From Flavobacteriales bacterium (GTDB lineage: Bacteria > Bacteroidota > Bacteroidia > Flavobacteriales_G > JALEGO01): a stretch of DNA of 38,479 nt. Both the position numbers and the translations under genes were made by a program. The notes beneath the pieces are model-generated. The model did not search any database. It was given only the letters and a program-made list of their open reading frames with translations, and was not told where the DNA came from. The stretch lies in NCBI GenBank assembly GCA_020631045.1, contig JAHDHZ010000024.1, positions 1 to 38,479 of the forward strand, read 5' to 3'. Shown one piece after another: positions 15,190 to 23,250 of the stretch (its first letter is position 1; every line of letters starts with the position of its first letter).

Positions 15190-15197
15190 AAAAGATA
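15190..15197 (-). promoter_or_regulatory. Near-consensus box of the pyruvate kinase operon
   Basis: TATCTTTT on the minus strand matches TAnnTTTG in all but the last base and ends 17 nt before the ATG at 15172. It lies back to back with the CvpA-family box at 15212-15219. Confidence 0.5.
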
Positions 15198-15211
15198 CAC
15201 ATTATTTTCTT

Positions 15212-15219
15212 TACTTTTG
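15212..15219 (+). promoter_or_regulatory. TAnnTTTG box of the CvpA-family gene
   Basis: TACTTTTG ends 4 nt before the GTG at 15224, the same spacing seen at the dCMP deaminase and glycosyltransferase genes. It supports GTG as the start and suggests a leaderless message. Confidence 0.6.
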
Positions 15220-15223
15220 GCCC

Positions 15224-15709
15224 GTGCAGCTAATTGATGTTATTATTTTATTGCCCTTACTTTATGGTTTTTACAAAGGCTATCGACAAGGACTAATCTA
15301 TGAGTTGATCTCTTTGATTTCTTTATTTGTAGCGGTATATTGCGCGTTTAAATTCTCATTTATTGCCACACATTATGTGCAGAGTAATGGGTGGATTTCT
15401 GAGCAGTACAGTTCAATTGTGGGTTTTGTACTGACCTTTATTCTGGCCATTATCTTAATTCAGTTTGTAGGCAAGATGATCAACACTTTCATCAAAGCTT
15501 TGAAACTTACCACGGTAAATAAACTTTTGGGTGGATGTTTTGGTGCTTTGAAATTGTTTGTTTTTGTCTCTGCCTTTTTATTGGCTATTGATGCAGCGAA
15601 TGAAAAATTTGCATTTATTGAGCCTTCGGTTTTAGAGGCTAGCGTGTTGTATAAACCTGCTGTTAGTGTGGCGCAGGTGTTGGTGCCTTATGTGAGGGGA
15701 TTGTTTTAA
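15224..15709 (+). CDS. CvpA-family membrane protein
   Basis: This 161-aa protein has four hydrophobic helices (about 5-22, 26-48, 62-86 and 100-122). The opening LIDVIILLPLLYGFYKGYRQG contains the FYKGYRQGL-type signature of the CvpA family (colicin V production proteins). Members are inner-membrane proteins linked to envelope stress and purine-operon context in enterobacteria, but their biochemical role is not settled. The GTG start is fixed by a promoter box ending 4 nt upstream. It is divergent from pyk and convergent with rnc, with the structured intergenic repeat copy B filling the gap after its stop. No partner gene on the same strand follows, so it is probably monocistronic. Confidence 0.85.
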   Translation: MQLIDVIILLPLLYGFYKGYRQGLIYELISLISLFVAVYCAFKFSFIATHYVQSNGWISEQYSSIVGFVLTFILAIILIQFVGKMINTFIKALKLTTVNKLLGGCFGALKLFVFVSAFLLAIDAANEKFAFIEPSVLEASVLYKPAVSVAQVLVPYVRGLF

Positions 15710-15722
15710 GTAGATTTCTTCA

Positions 15723-15832
15723 CTCATCACATAAAATCGTCTAGAAAAATGAGCAAACCCGCCTAAAAAATCGGAATGCTTCGCCCGGTTTTTTTTGTCG
15801 CATAGGCCAGCGCTGCTTTGCACTTTTTCTGC
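15723..15832 (-). repeat. Structured intergenic repeat, copy B (with terminator-like hairpin)
   Basis: Read on the minus strand this 110-nt element aligns end to end with 2790-2897, sharing runs such as GGGTTTGCT, ATTTTTCTAG, AAAGCAGCGC and GGCGAAGCA. The core stem on the plus strand is AAAAAATCGG (15765-15774) with CCGGTTTTTT (15785-15794), with one T-G wobble. Relative to copy A, one A-T pair has become G-C by changes on both arms. It fills the gap between the convergent CvpA-family and rnc genes and could end both transcripts. Confidence 0.75.
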
Positions 15833-15880
15833 CGATTTTACGATTGATTCGTTCAGAAACTACTTAAAATCTCCTACACC

Positions 15881-16579
15881 TTAACCCTGCTCAGTTCTAT
15901 TGTAGTCCCAAAAAATACGGCAAGCCTTCTGGTCAGCATCTTTCTTTGAACCAGAGACGCCCACTGTTTGCACATCTCCATCAATAAATAGAGTAGCCAA
16001 AAACTTTTTTTGAGGCAATTCTTGAGACTCTAATTTCCATTTTTTGCCCATACGTTGCGCCCACTCAATCACCTCTCCTTTATAGTTATGTGCTTTTTCA
16101 CTAGCCATGTTTAAATCAATGTGTCGATCAAAAAATTGTACTACTACTTTTTGAGTGCGCTTGTAGCCTCGATCTAAATAAATCGCTCCAAAAAGTGATT
16201 CTAAGGCATTGCCATAAACAGAAGTGCGTTCACTTAAATTTCTGCCATCAGTTTTAAGCATTTGATCGACGCCTATTTCTCTGGCGATCTTGCCCAATGT
16301 TTTGCGACTCAATAAAAAAGATTTGAGTTTGGTGAGCTCTCCTTCAGTTTTGTCATCGAAGCGCTGCATTAAATAATCTCTAATAATCAACTCAATTACG
16401 CCATCTCCTAAAAACTCTAAGCGCTCAAAGGTACTTACCGCTGCTTTTTTCTCTTTGGAGGAATGTGTGAGGGCTTTTGAATACCAGTGGGTACGATATA
16501 CAAAAACACCAAACTTTTCATACATAAACCTTCTAATACTTGCCTTTGGCAAAAAAGGTATGAGAATTTGGCCTAACAT
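15881..16579 (-). CDS. rnc: Ribonuclease III
   Basis: This 232-aa endonuclease cleaves double-stranded RNA in rRNA maturation and mRNA turnover. The N-terminal RNase III domain contains the signature FERLEFLGDGVIELI (residues 51-65, with catalytic D59) and NALESLFGAIYLDRG, which carries the second catalytic acidic residue. A double-stranded RNA-binding domain follows from about residue 163 (NYKGEVIEWAQ) and ends with GSKKDADQKACRIFW. Length is typical. The gene starts 5 nt after the fabF stop and is the last of acpP-fabF-rnc, a gene order widely seen in Bacteroidota. Downstream is repeat copy B, the probable transcription end. Confidence 0.95.
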   Translation of the reverse strand: MLGQILIPFLPKASIRRFMYEKFGVFVYRTHWYSKALTHSSKEKKAAVSTFERLEFLGDGVIELIIRDYLMQRFDDKTEGELTKLKSFLLSRKTLGKIAREIGVDQMLKTDGRNLSERTSVYGNALESLFGAIYLDRGYKRTQKVVVQFFDRHIDLNMASEKAHNYKGEVIEWAQRMGKKWKLESQELPQKKFLATLFIDGDVQTVGVSGSKKDADQKACRIFWDYNRTEQG

Positions 16580-16584
16580 GTATT

Positions 16585-17829
16585 TTAAGAAAATCGCTTA
16601 AAGATTACCGAAGCGTTGTGGCCCCCAAAGCCGAAAGTATTACTGATGGCAACATCTACCACTCTTTTCTGAGCTTTATTTAAAGTTAGATTTAGTGCAG
16701 AATTGATCTGCTCATCTAAAGTAGAGTTATTGATGGTTGGCGGAACAACACTGTCTTGAATCGCCATGATGCTGGCAATTGATTCAATAGCTCCTGCAGC
16801 ACCCAGTAAGTGCCCTGTCATTGACTTGGTTGAGCTGATGTTAAGCTTGGTGGCATGCAAGCCAAACACCTGTTCAATGGCTTTGGTCTCAACAATATCT
16901 CCTAAGGGTGTTGATGTTCCATGCACATTGATATAATCTACACTTGAAGGGTCAAGATTCGCGTCTTTAAGTGCTTCTTGCATGACTTTTATTGCTCCTT
17001 TTGCTTGTGGGTGTGGAGCTGTTAAGTGGTGGGCATCAGCAGACATCCCTCCACCCATAACTTCTGCATAAATTTTTGCCCCTCTTTTTTGAGCGTGTTC
17101 TAATTCTTCTAAAATAATCGCGCCAGATCCTTCACCCAAGACAAATCCATCACGATTTTGGTCAAAAGGTCTTGATGCTGAAGTAGGATCATCATTTCTA
17201 GTAGATAGTGCTCTTAGAGCGTTGAATCCACCAATACCTGCTTGATTCACTGCAGCCTCGCTTCCGCCTGAAACAATCACATCTGCCTTGCCCAATCGAA
17301 TGTAATTAAAGGCATCAATCAATGCATTGGTAGAAGAAGCACAAGCAGATACAGTCGTGAAATTAGGACCTGTAAATCCATGTTTCATAGAGATGTGCCC
17401 AGAGGCAATATCGGCAATCATTTTTGGGATAAAAAACGGATTGAATCGCGGAGTTCCATCGCCTTGATTAAAGGCTGTTACCTCATCAAAGAAAGTAACC
17501 AATCCACCAATGCCACTGCCCCAAATGACACCTACACGGTCTTTATTGACCTCATCTAGGTTGGCATCTTTAATCGCTTGATCAGAGGACACCATAGCAT
17601 ATTGACCGAACAAATCAAGCTTTCTAGCCTCTTTGCGATCAAAATAGTCTTGCGGGTCATACCCTTTTACCTCACAGGCAAATTGGGTTTTAAACTTTGA
17701 GGCATCAAAATGTGTAATGGGAGCTGCTCCGCTATTACCAGCAACAAGAGCCTTCCAATAACTCTGAAGATCATTCCCCAGAGGAGTAATTGCGCCTAAG
17801 CCTGTAACAACTACGCGTTTAAGCGCCAT
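16585..17829 (-). CDS. fabF: 3-oxoacyl-[acyl-carrier-protein] synthase II
   Basis: This 414-aa condensing enzyme elongates acyl-ACP with malonyl-ACP in type II fatty acid synthesis. The catalytic triad is Cys-His-His: C163 in VSACASSTNA, H303 in VHGTSTPLGD and H340 in KSMTGHLLGA, which marks it as KAS I/II rather than KAS III. The Gly-rich NTFGFGGHN near the C terminus is also present, and the N terminus VVVTGLGAITPLGN supports the ATG at 17829. It begins 4 nt after the acpP stop and ends 5 nt before rnc, so it is part of one tight operon driven from the acpP promoter. Nothing unusual is seen. Confidence 0.96.
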   Translation of the reverse strand: MALKRVVVTGLGAITPLGNDLQSYWKALVAGNSGAAPITHFDASKFKTQFACEVKGYDPQDYFDRKEARKLDLFGQYAMVSSDQAIKDANLDEVNKDRVGVIWGSGIGGLVTFFDEVTAFNQGDGTPRFNPFFIPKMIADIASGHISMKHGFTGPNFTTVSACASSTNALIDAFNYIRLGKADVIVSGGSEAAVNQAGIGGFNALRALSTRNDDPTSASRPFDQNRDGFVLGEGSGAIILEELEHAQKRGAKIYAEVMGGGMSADAHHLTAPHPQAKGAIKVMQEALKDANLDPSSVDYINVHGTSTPLGDIVETKAIEQVFGLHATKLNISSTKSMTGHLLGAAGAIESIASIMAIQDSVVPPTINNSTLDEQINSALNLTLNKAQKRVVDVAISNTFGFGGHNASVIFKRFS

Positions 17830-17833
17830 GAAA

Positions 17834-18070
17834 TTATTTTGTGTTTTCTTCGATGTAGCTTACCGCTTCTCCGACAGTAGCAATGTTTTCTGCTTGATCG
17901 TCAGGAATAGCAATGTTAAACTCTTTTTCGAATTCCATGATTAGTTCAACGGTGTCTAATGAATCAGCACCTAAATCATTGGTAAAGCTTGCCTCAGTGT
18001 TCACTTCTGACTCATCAACGCCTAACTTATCTACAATAATGGCAACTACTTTTGATTTAATATCTGACAT
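17834..18070 (-). CDS. acpP: Acyl carrier protein
   Basis: This small acidic protein of 78 residues carries acyl chains on a phosphopantetheine arm attached at S37 in [14 protein letters not shown], the standard site. The C-terminal helices ([19 protein letters not shown]) are typical. The open frame extends upstream to 18187, but those extra residues overlap the previous gene and lie before a clear promoter box (18102-18095), so ATG 18070 is the right start. AAAGG sits 3 nt ahead of it, one of few Shine-Dalgarno-like sites in the window. fabF follows after 4 nt and rnc after that. Confidence 0.96.
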   Translation of the reverse strand: MSDIKSKVVAIIVDKLGVDESEVNTEASFTNDLGADSLDTVELIMEFEKEFNIAIPDDQAENIATVGEAVSYIEENTK

Positions 18071-18094
18071 AACCTTTGTTTTTGTGTTATCAGA

Positions 18095-18102
18095 CAAATG
18101 TA
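18095..18102 (-). promoter_or_regulatory. Promoter box of the acpP-fabF-rnc operon
   Basis: TACATTTG on the minus strand is a perfect TAnnTTTG match, ending 24 nt before the acpP ATG. No obvious TTG element lies 17-23 nt upstream. Confidence 0.65.
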
Positions 18103-18131
18103 TATAAAAAAAGTATTGAGGTAAACTTTTT

Positions 18132-19004
18132 TTAAAAAACCCTCTTAACCCTTTGATAAACATGATTTTGCGCACCAAATCCAGCATAAAAACGCGCTAA
18201 ACCTTCTTGATCTGAGCCTTCAAAATCAAGCTGTGTAGCCTTTTGAGCCTTTTCTTGAATGATTTGATCAATCAAATAAGGCATGGCTGAAGTACTTTTA
18301 CCAATAGCAGAAGTAGAAGAAAATAAAAAATAATACCTACCCAAATATTGAGTAAACACAATGCCAGCAGCAAAATCATTGTAAAGATTGACCTGAACAA
18401 GCTCAAGGGCATTGTGCTGATCAGCTTGGTGTATTAAATGTTTTAGAATTTTATAAAAAGAAGGTTTTAACTTAATTTCTTGAGCTTTTGTTTGCTTAAA
18501 ACAGGCTATAATTTCATCTGCATTTTTTGGATTAAAAACCTCAAAGCTGTTTTCTTGCGCCCGTTTAATATTGCGTTTGGTGTTTTTGCTGTACTGCTTT
18601 TGAATCTCACTATATGGCTTTTGAAGATCTAACACAAAATTATTGCGCTCTATGCTTTTTTCATCTAGAGCTTTGTTGTGCAGATGAATATCTGTTTTTA
18701 TACAAAAGGGCAGCTGTTTTATGAATAATTTTAACGCCTCAGCACTTAATGGCTGAGCTGAAAAGACTCCTAATTGTTGGGCAAATTGAGGTTGTAATAA
18801 CCTTTTAAGACCCATTTTATAATTGTAGGTCAAGGGCATTACAATCTCATAATCTTTGTAAATCATGGCTTGCCAACCAGGACTGACAATATCTAAATAC
18901 CAGCTTAGAGCATAAATCAGTGGAGTATGTGCCTTTGTGATGGCCGCATCCCATTTTGAAACATCAATTTGATGTCTATTGAGTATGTGTATGGCTTTGC
19001 TCAA
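18132..19004 (-). CDS. FemAB/GNAT-like acyltransferase family protein
   Basis: This 290-aa protein resembles the FemAB-like branch of the GNAT acyltransferase fold. An early core segment is [21 protein letters not shown], followed by [11 protein letters not shown], the usual linker, then a second GNAT lobe with a strand [19 protein letters not shown] and the closing [20 protein letters not shown]. That last motif, fEGS..gi..fy..FG, is well conserved in this family. Members add amino acid or acyl groups to cell-wall or exopolysaccharide precursors. The TTG start at 19004 overlaps the end of the deacetylase-like gene by 29 bp, so the two are translationally linked and probably act on the same glycan. 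Substrate unknown. Confidence 0.75.
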   Translation of the reverse strand: MSKAIHILNRHQIDVSKWDAAITKAHTPLIYALSWYLDIVSPGWQAMIYKDYEIVMPLTYNYKMGLKRLLQPQFAQQLGVFSAQPLSAEALKLFIKQLPFCIKTDIHLHNKALDEKSIERNNFVLDLQKPYSEIQKQYSKNTKRNIKRAQENSFEVFNPKNADEIIACFKQTKAQEIKLKPSFYKILKHLIHQADQHNALELVQVNLYNDFAAGIVFTQYLGRYYFLFSSTSAIGKSTSAMPYLIDQIIQEKAQKATQLDFEGSDQEGLARFYAGFGAQNHVYQRVKRVF

Positions 19005-20259
19005 AGAGTTGTTGAATTAAATCTTTATGTTTTTGTACATCATGGTCTTTGTCAAGGGCAAATAAATGAGAATGAAACACCATGCAATTATAGCCATTTA
19101 TTTGTTTGAGCAGCGCGATTGTTTCTTTTGCTTGCTTCTCTATGGCAAGCATCTTATTTTTTGTTTTAGTTACATGAATGTCCATCATCCAAAAAGGATA
19201 CACCAACAACTCAGTAGTTTTTTCTTGGCTTAAATCATACCAATAAAAAGGGTTTGAACATGAAGCTCTAAAACCCATGGTATTAGGGTAGCCCATAGAG
19301 TAATCTTTAATGATACCTGCCCCTAGTAAAGCATTGTAAGTATCTGGAAATTCAAGAGCAATGAAATGTTGGCGTGAAGCCTCAACCTTGGTGTAATCTT
19401 CAAGAATTCGTTTTTCTTCTTTGAGTTTTTGAGCGTCTAAAAAGGCGTGATAAGAAGGGTGGAGTTGAACTCTTGCAGTGCCTTTCAGGGCAGTGAAAAG
19501 ATCTTCTAGGGCCCAGTAAGAAATGGGTGGAGGGTCGATCTTGAAGTGCGACCCCGTATTGAGAAAGTAGGTGGGTAGAGTGTTGAATTTTTTAGAAAGG
19601 GAGGTGAAGAAAGAGAGATGGTTATAGGGGTCTTCTTTTGTTTCTAAATAGCGCTTGTATTGTTTAAACCTACCTTTTAATAATGATTTGAATGCTGTTG
19701 TAATGTTCGATTGGTGCTTAAATGCAAAAGGCTGGTCAACATCTATGGTAGACTCAAACTGATAGGCTTTCTTTGAAAATCTTAGAGTTTTAAACTCTGT
19801 TTTGAGTTTTGTTTTAAAATCAGTAATCCATAGATCAATCAAAGGCACTCTTAAAAAATCGTGCTGATGAGCAAGAGCGTGCTCAAATTTAAAGCGTTTG
19901 TACTGATCAAAAGCACTTTGGCTTGCTGTGTACTCTTCATATCGTGAAATCAAGTAAAAAATCGCAGCAAACAGATCAAACTCTAGAATATTACTAGTAG
20001 TCTTAAAAAAATAGACATTAGAACTCTTATATATCTTAATTTCTTTGTCAGTAAGCCCTTTTTCAAATAACAAACTTACGGGCTCTATATAAACTCCCTT
20101 GGTTTGTGCTGCATATGACAGTTTTGGTAAACTTGATTTTTGAAAATCTTTTAAATCATTTGTTAGCTTAAAGTGTAGACCTATAAACCCTGAGAGTTGG
20201 CTTAACACATAGGTTAGCCTGCTAGAAGTTTTTTCGCTGTATACTAAAAGTGTATTCAA
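18976..20259 (-). CDS. NodB-type polysaccharide deacetylase-like protein
   Basis: The protein has an N-terminal DUF7033-like region (LLVYSEKTSSRLTYVLSQL) and a C-terminal carbohydrate-esterase-4-like domain. Visible catalytic pieces are STIDVDQPF (TxDxD metal motif) and VQLHPSYHAF (the HxSxxH-type metal site). Members remove acetyl groups from amino sugars of polymers. No signal peptide is seen. The longest frame starts at TTG 20310, but that lies inside the rpsT terminator hairpin, so TTG at 20259 is preferred, giving 427 residues that begin right before the conserved region. Only about 30 nt separate terminator and start, with no visible promoter, so expression may rely on read-through from rpsT. 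The acyltransferase-like gene overlaps its 3' end by 29 bp. Confidence 0.72.
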   Translation of the reverse strand: MNTLLVYSEKTSSRLTYVLSQLSGFIGLHFKLTNDLKDFQKSSLPKLSYAAQTKGVYIEPVSLLFEKGLTDKEIKIYKSSNVYFFKTTSNILEFDLFAAIFYLISRYEEYTASQSAFDQYKRFKFEHALAHQHDFLRVPLIDLWITDFKTKLKTEFKTLRFSKKAYQFESTIDVDQPFAFKHQSNITTAFKSLLKGRFKQYKRYLETKEDPYNHLSFFTSLSKKFNTLPTYFLNTGSHFKIDPPPISYWALEDLFTALKGTARVQLHPSYHAFLDAQKLKEEKRILEDYTKVEASRQHFIALEFPDTYNALLGAGIIKDYSMGYPNTMGFRASCSNPFYWYDLSQEKTTELLVYPFWMMDIHVTKTKNKMLAIEKQAKETIALLKQINGYNCMVFHSHLFALDKDHDVQKHKDLIQQLFEQSHTHTQ

Positions 20260-20287
20260 AGCTCTTTGGGTGGATGGGCTAGTGCCA

Positions 20288-20325
20288 TAAAAAAAGTCCT
20301 TACGAATCAATTATCGCAAGGACTT
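20288..20325 (-). terminator. rpsT terminator hairpin
   Basis: AAGTCCTT (20301-20294) pairs with AAGGACTT (20325-20318), with a further CGA/TCG pair inside, followed on the minus strand by seven Ts. It stands 23 nt after the rpsT stop codon. Confidence 0.85.
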
Positions 20326-20348
20326 CTTTTTACAATTTCTTTTTTTGC

Positions 20349-20612
20349 TTACTTTTTTGCTGCTAAAGAAGCTACAAACTTGGTCAACTTTGACTTTAAG
20401 TTTGCTGCTTTGTTTTTGTGGATAATGTTTCTTTTAGTCAACTTATCTAACATAGAAACAACCTTTGGTAATTCTTTTTCAGCTTTTTTCTGATCAGTAG
20501 CATTTCTTAAATCTCTAACTGCATTACGAGCAGTTTTATGCTGGTAACGGTTTAAAGTCTTTTTACGCTCATCAGATCGAACTCTTTTTAATGCTGATTT
20601 ATGGTTTGCCAT
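20349..20612 (-). CDS. rpsT: 30S ribosomal protein S20
   Basis: This 87-aa, strongly basic protein binds 16S rRNA early in small-subunit assembly. The N terminus MANHKSALKRVRSDERKKTL is diagnostic, with the following NRYQHKTARNAVRDL and the late HKNKAANLKSKL helix. Length is standard. It has its own promoter box (TATCTTTG, 27-nt.. leader scale) overlapping the end of the PAP2 phosphatase gene and its own terminator, so it forms an independent unit within a run of minus-strand genes. In E. coli S20 represses its own translation; the leader here is too short to judge whether that occurs. Confidence 0.97.
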   Translation of the reverse strand: MANHKSALKRVRSDERKKTLNRYQHKTARNAVRDLRNATDQKKAEKELPKVVSMLDKLTKRNIIHKNKAANLKSKLTKFVASLAAKK

Positions 20613-20635
20613 AGCTTCTGTTACTTTTGGGAGGC

Positions 20636-20666
20636 CAAAGATAGAAAGTTATTTACGCTTTAGCAA
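20636..20666 (-). promoter_or_regulatory. Promoter of rpsT
   Basis: On the minus strand a TTG (about 20666-20664) is followed 20 nt later by TATCTTTG (20643-20636), a full consensus promoter. The box ends 23 nt before the rpsT ATG. Its upstream half lies in the end of the PAP2 coding region. Confidence 0.7.
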
Positions 20667-21236
20667 GGGCTTTAAGTAAAAATATCTGATATTGTGCCCT
20701 ACCACAGAGCCAAGTGCCGCACCCAAAAGCCATCCACCCAAAACATCTAAAGGATAATGCACACCTAAATACACTCTGGTAAAACCAATAAATAAGGCCC
20801 AAGAAATCAAGAACAACTTAGAAAATCGACCTAAGGGTAGCACGCTAATAAAATAAAGAACTACACCCATAAAATTGGCAGCATGTGAAGAAACAAACCC
20901 ATAGGTGCCTCCGCAGTGGTTTTTAACTAGCTCAACTTGACCCATAAGCTCTAGGTTGTGACAAGGCCTGTAGCGTTGAAAGACCTCTTTAAAGGCATGC
21001 ACTGAAAGCCCGTCTGTCAAAAAAATTAAAATCCCCAAGCCTACAAAAATCAAAATTCGATTGTGTGTGCTACTGTGCGATTTGAAAATCATATACATTA
21101 AAAACACATAAATCGGCAGCCAAATAAGGCCTTGAGTAGCTAGCAACATAAACTGATCTAACCACTCTGGATAAACCCCGTTGATGGCTAAAAAAATCTG
21201 GTGATCAAAATCTTCTATGTATTGAAAGAAACTCAA
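20649..21236 (-). CDS. PAP2-family membrane phosphatase
   Basis: This 195-aa protein carries the three phosphatase motifs of the PAP2 superfamily: KEVFQRYRP (K83, R90), SSHAANF (S117, H118) and TRVYLGVHYPLDVLGG (R154, H160, D164). About five hydrophobic helices place it in the inner membrane with the active site facing the periplasm. Members dephosphorylate phosphatidic acid, phosphatidylglycerol phosphate, undecaprenyl pyrophosphate or lipid A; which of these cannot be told here. The second motif reads SSH instead of the common PSGH/SGH. Its ATG overlaps the folD stop by 4 bp (ATGA), indicating translational coupling, though the two functions are unrelated. Confidence 0.9.
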   Translation of the reverse strand: MSFFQYIEDFDHQIFLAINGVYPEWLDQFMLLATQGLIWLPIYVFLMYMIFKSHSSTHNRILIFVGLGILIFLTDGLSVHAFKEVFQRYRPCHNLELMGQVELVKNHCGGTYGFVSSHAANFMGVVLYFISVLPLGRFSKLFLISWALFIGFTRVYLGVHYPLDVLGGWLLGAALGSVVGHNIRYFYLKPLLKRK

Positions 21237-22102
21237 AAATCAAAGTTTTGTGTGTGGGCCTTTAGGGTGTTTTTCAAAAGAGAGGCAATGGTCAAAGGAC
21301 CTACTCCACCCGGAACAGGAGTGATATAACTTGATTTTTCAGCTACTTGCCTAAAGCACACATCTCCTTTCAGTACATATCCTTTTTTGGTATTCGGGTC
21401 ATCTTCTCTATGAATACCCACATCAATAATTACTGCATTTTCTTTGATCATATCAGCAGTGATGGCTTCTTTTTTGCCCATAGCAACAATTAAAATATCT
21501 GCTTTTTGAGTAATTGAAGCCAAATTTTGGGTGCGGCTATGACAAATAGTAATGGTGCAGTTTCCTGGCTTTGCTTTTTGGGCAAGCATAATGCTGATGG
21601 GCATTCCTACAATATTGCTTCGCCCCAACACCACACAATTCTTACCTTCTGTTTCAATATCATAAAATTTTAAAAGCTCTAAAATACCTGATGGAGTAGC
21701 AGGCTTTAGGCCTTGAAGACCAATGGTCATTTTTCCGATGTTTTCTGGATGAAAACCATCGACATCTTTCTTGGGGTCAATGGCTAAAATTATTTTCTTA
21801 GCATCGATGTGACTGGGCAAAGGCAACTGAACAATAAAGCCACTGATTTGATCGTCATTGTTGAGTTTTTCAATTTCTAACAACAGTGCCTCTTGCTTGA
21901 TGTTTTCAGAATAAGAAAGCACGCTTGAGTTAAAGCCTACTTTTTTGCAAGCCCTCATCTTTGCATTGACATATGTTTTACTAGCAGGATCTTCTCCGAC
22001 AATTACGGCACACAAATGTGGTTTTTGCTCTAAACGCTGAGTTTGAACTTGTATTTTTTCAAATAGATGTTGTGCTGTTTTTTTACCGTCTAGAATTGTC
22101 AT
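21233..22102 (-). CDS. folD: Bifunctional methylenetetrahydrofolate dehydrogenase/cyclohydrolase
   Basis: This 289-aa cytoplasmic enzyme interconverts 5,10-methylene- and 10-formyl-tetrahydrofolate, supplying one-carbon units for purines and fMet-tRNA. It carries KTYVNAKMRACKKVGF (catalytic Lys region), GFIVQLPLPSH, VDGFHPENIG, the NADP-binding GRSNIVGMPISIMLAQ and the closing TPVPGGVGPLT. Length is normal. A near-consensus box, TAACTTTA at 22115-22108 on the minus strand, ends 5 nt before the ATG and suggests a nearly leaderless message, although read-through from the glycosyltransferase gene 17 nt upstream is also possible. It overlaps the PAP2 gene by 4 bp. Confidence 0.95.
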   Translation of the reverse strand: MTILDGKKTAQHLFEKIQVQTQRLEQKPHLCAVIVGEDPASKTYVNAKMRACKKVGFNSSVLSYSENIKQEALLLEIEKLNNDDQISGFIVQLPLPSHIDAKKIILAIDPKKDVDGFHPENIGKMTIGLQGLKPATPSGILELLKFYDIETEGKNCVVLGRSNIVGMPISIMLAQKAKPGNCTITICHSRTQNLASITQKADILIVAMGKKEAITADMIKENAVIIDVGIHREDDPNTKKGYVLKGDVCFRQVAEKSSYITPVPGGVGPLTIASLLKNTLKAHTQNFDF

Positions 22103-22119
22103 GAAAGTAAAGTTAAAAA

Positions 22120-23205
22120 CTAATATTTAAGTGCCCTATCCTTCCATTTAGGCTTTAAGACAAAGCCCATATAAAGACAGCTTAACAGGTAAAAAGGATA
22201 ACAAAATGATAATATAAAGCTCTGATGTTCTTTAAGGCCTGCCCGATCTCCAACAAACAAATCGATGACTATTTTAACAATTACAATAATTAAAAATTCT
22301 GGCCAAAAGAAAGCCAAAATCAGGGCAAAGAAAAACAAAAGATTCGCTATGCTAAACAATGCTCCTATAAACCAGGTAAAGGCATGCTTGACTAAAAATG
22401 TTTTTTTTGCCCACCGCACCCTTTGTTCAAAAAACTCATTTACATCATTCGGATAAACAGTAAAACAATGCTCTTTATTTAAAAACCCTATTTTTCGATA
22501 AAACTTCTTGTGAAAATCTTGCATCAAAAACACATCATCTCCCGAAGCAATATGTTGATTTGACTCATACGCACCCACCTGATCAAACCCTTGCTTTGTA
22601 TACATCAAATTTGCTCCGCTGTTCATCAAAGGACGATGCGCTTTTAAAAATTGCTCAGAAAGATAATTCAAGAGTTTTCTTTCTTGGTAAATGAACCATT
22701 GCATTTCAGTTTTAGGAGCATGGTAATGCACACTTCCGCAAAGCATTTTCAGGTCTTTAGCATCAAATTCACCCAACATTTCTTTGGCCCAAAAAGGGTC
22801 GTAAATACAATCAGCATCAGCCGTAAGTATGGTTTGGTTCTTTGATTTGTCAACCCCCATCTTAAGCGCTGCTTTTTTTCCTTTTTGATCAGCCTCTAAA
22901 GCCCATAACTGCACATTTAAAGTTCTGTGGTTCTTGATAAACTGTTGTGCGATTTCTTTAGAGCGGTCTGTTGAATGATCATCAACTAAAATAAGCTCAA
23001 AGGCTTTAGCATCTGTTTTTTGAGCGGCAATAGAATCTAAACAGTCCTTTAAATGCAACTCTTCATTTCTAAAAGCTATTATGATGGATAAGCTGCTGCT
23101 TTTTTTTGCAGTTTTAATGTTGTGGCTGTTTTTATAAAACATGACCCTGATCAGCACAAAGGCATAGGTCAGAATAACCAGAAAAAAACAGTTGAACAAC
23201 AGCAT
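22120..23205 (-). CDS. Family 2 glycosyltransferase, membrane-bound
   Basis: The protein is a processive-type GT2 enzyme of 361 residues. A start helix (LLFNCFFLVILTYAFVLI) precedes the GT-A domain with SIIIAFRNEE, LVDDHSTDRS, the metal-binding TADADCIYD, GDDVFLMQDF and the acceptor-site QRVRW; two or three C-terminal helices follow. Such enzymes build polysaccharides or glycolipids from UDP-sugars at the inner membrane. The open frame reaches ATG 23238, but a perfect TTG-N18-TATCTTTG promoter ends 4 nt before the ATG at 23205, so the latter is used. Donor and product are unknown. folD follows 17 nt after the stop, and ruvC diverges upstream. Confidence 0.82.
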   Translation of the reverse strand: MLLFNCFFLVILTYAFVLIRVMFYKNSHNIKTAKKSSSLSIIIAFRNEELHLKDCLDSIAAQKTDAKAFELILVDDHSTDRSKEIAQQFIKNHRTLNVQLWALEADQKGKKAALKMGVDKSKNQTILTADADCIYDPFWAKEMLGEFDAKDLKMLCGSVHYHAPKTEMQWFIYQERKLLNYLSEQFLKAHRPLMNSGANLMYTKQGFDQVGAYESNQHIASGDDVFLMQDFHKKFYRKIGFLNKEHCFTVYPNDVNEFFEQRVRWAKKTFLVKHAFTWFIGALFSIANLLFFFALILAFFWPEFLIIVIVKIVIDLFVGDRAGLKEHQSFILSFCYPFYLLSCLYMGFVLKPKWKDRALKY

Positions 23206-23209
23206 AAAA

Positions 23210-23238
23210 CAAAGATAAAGTTTTGTACTTTCATACAA
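23210..23238 (-). promoter_or_regulatory. Promoter of the glycosyltransferase gene
   Basis: On the minus strand TTG is followed by 18 nt and TATCTTTG (23217-23210); then 4 nt and the ATG at 23205. It is the clearest leaderless-type promoter in the window because both elements are present. Confidence 0.7.
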
Positions 23239-23250
23239 GTAGTTTAAGCG

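Noticed and set aside
15172-15202. Ten extra N-terminal residues of pyruvate kinase
   Set aside because: They would be encoded upstream of or inside the promoter box and precede the conserved family start.
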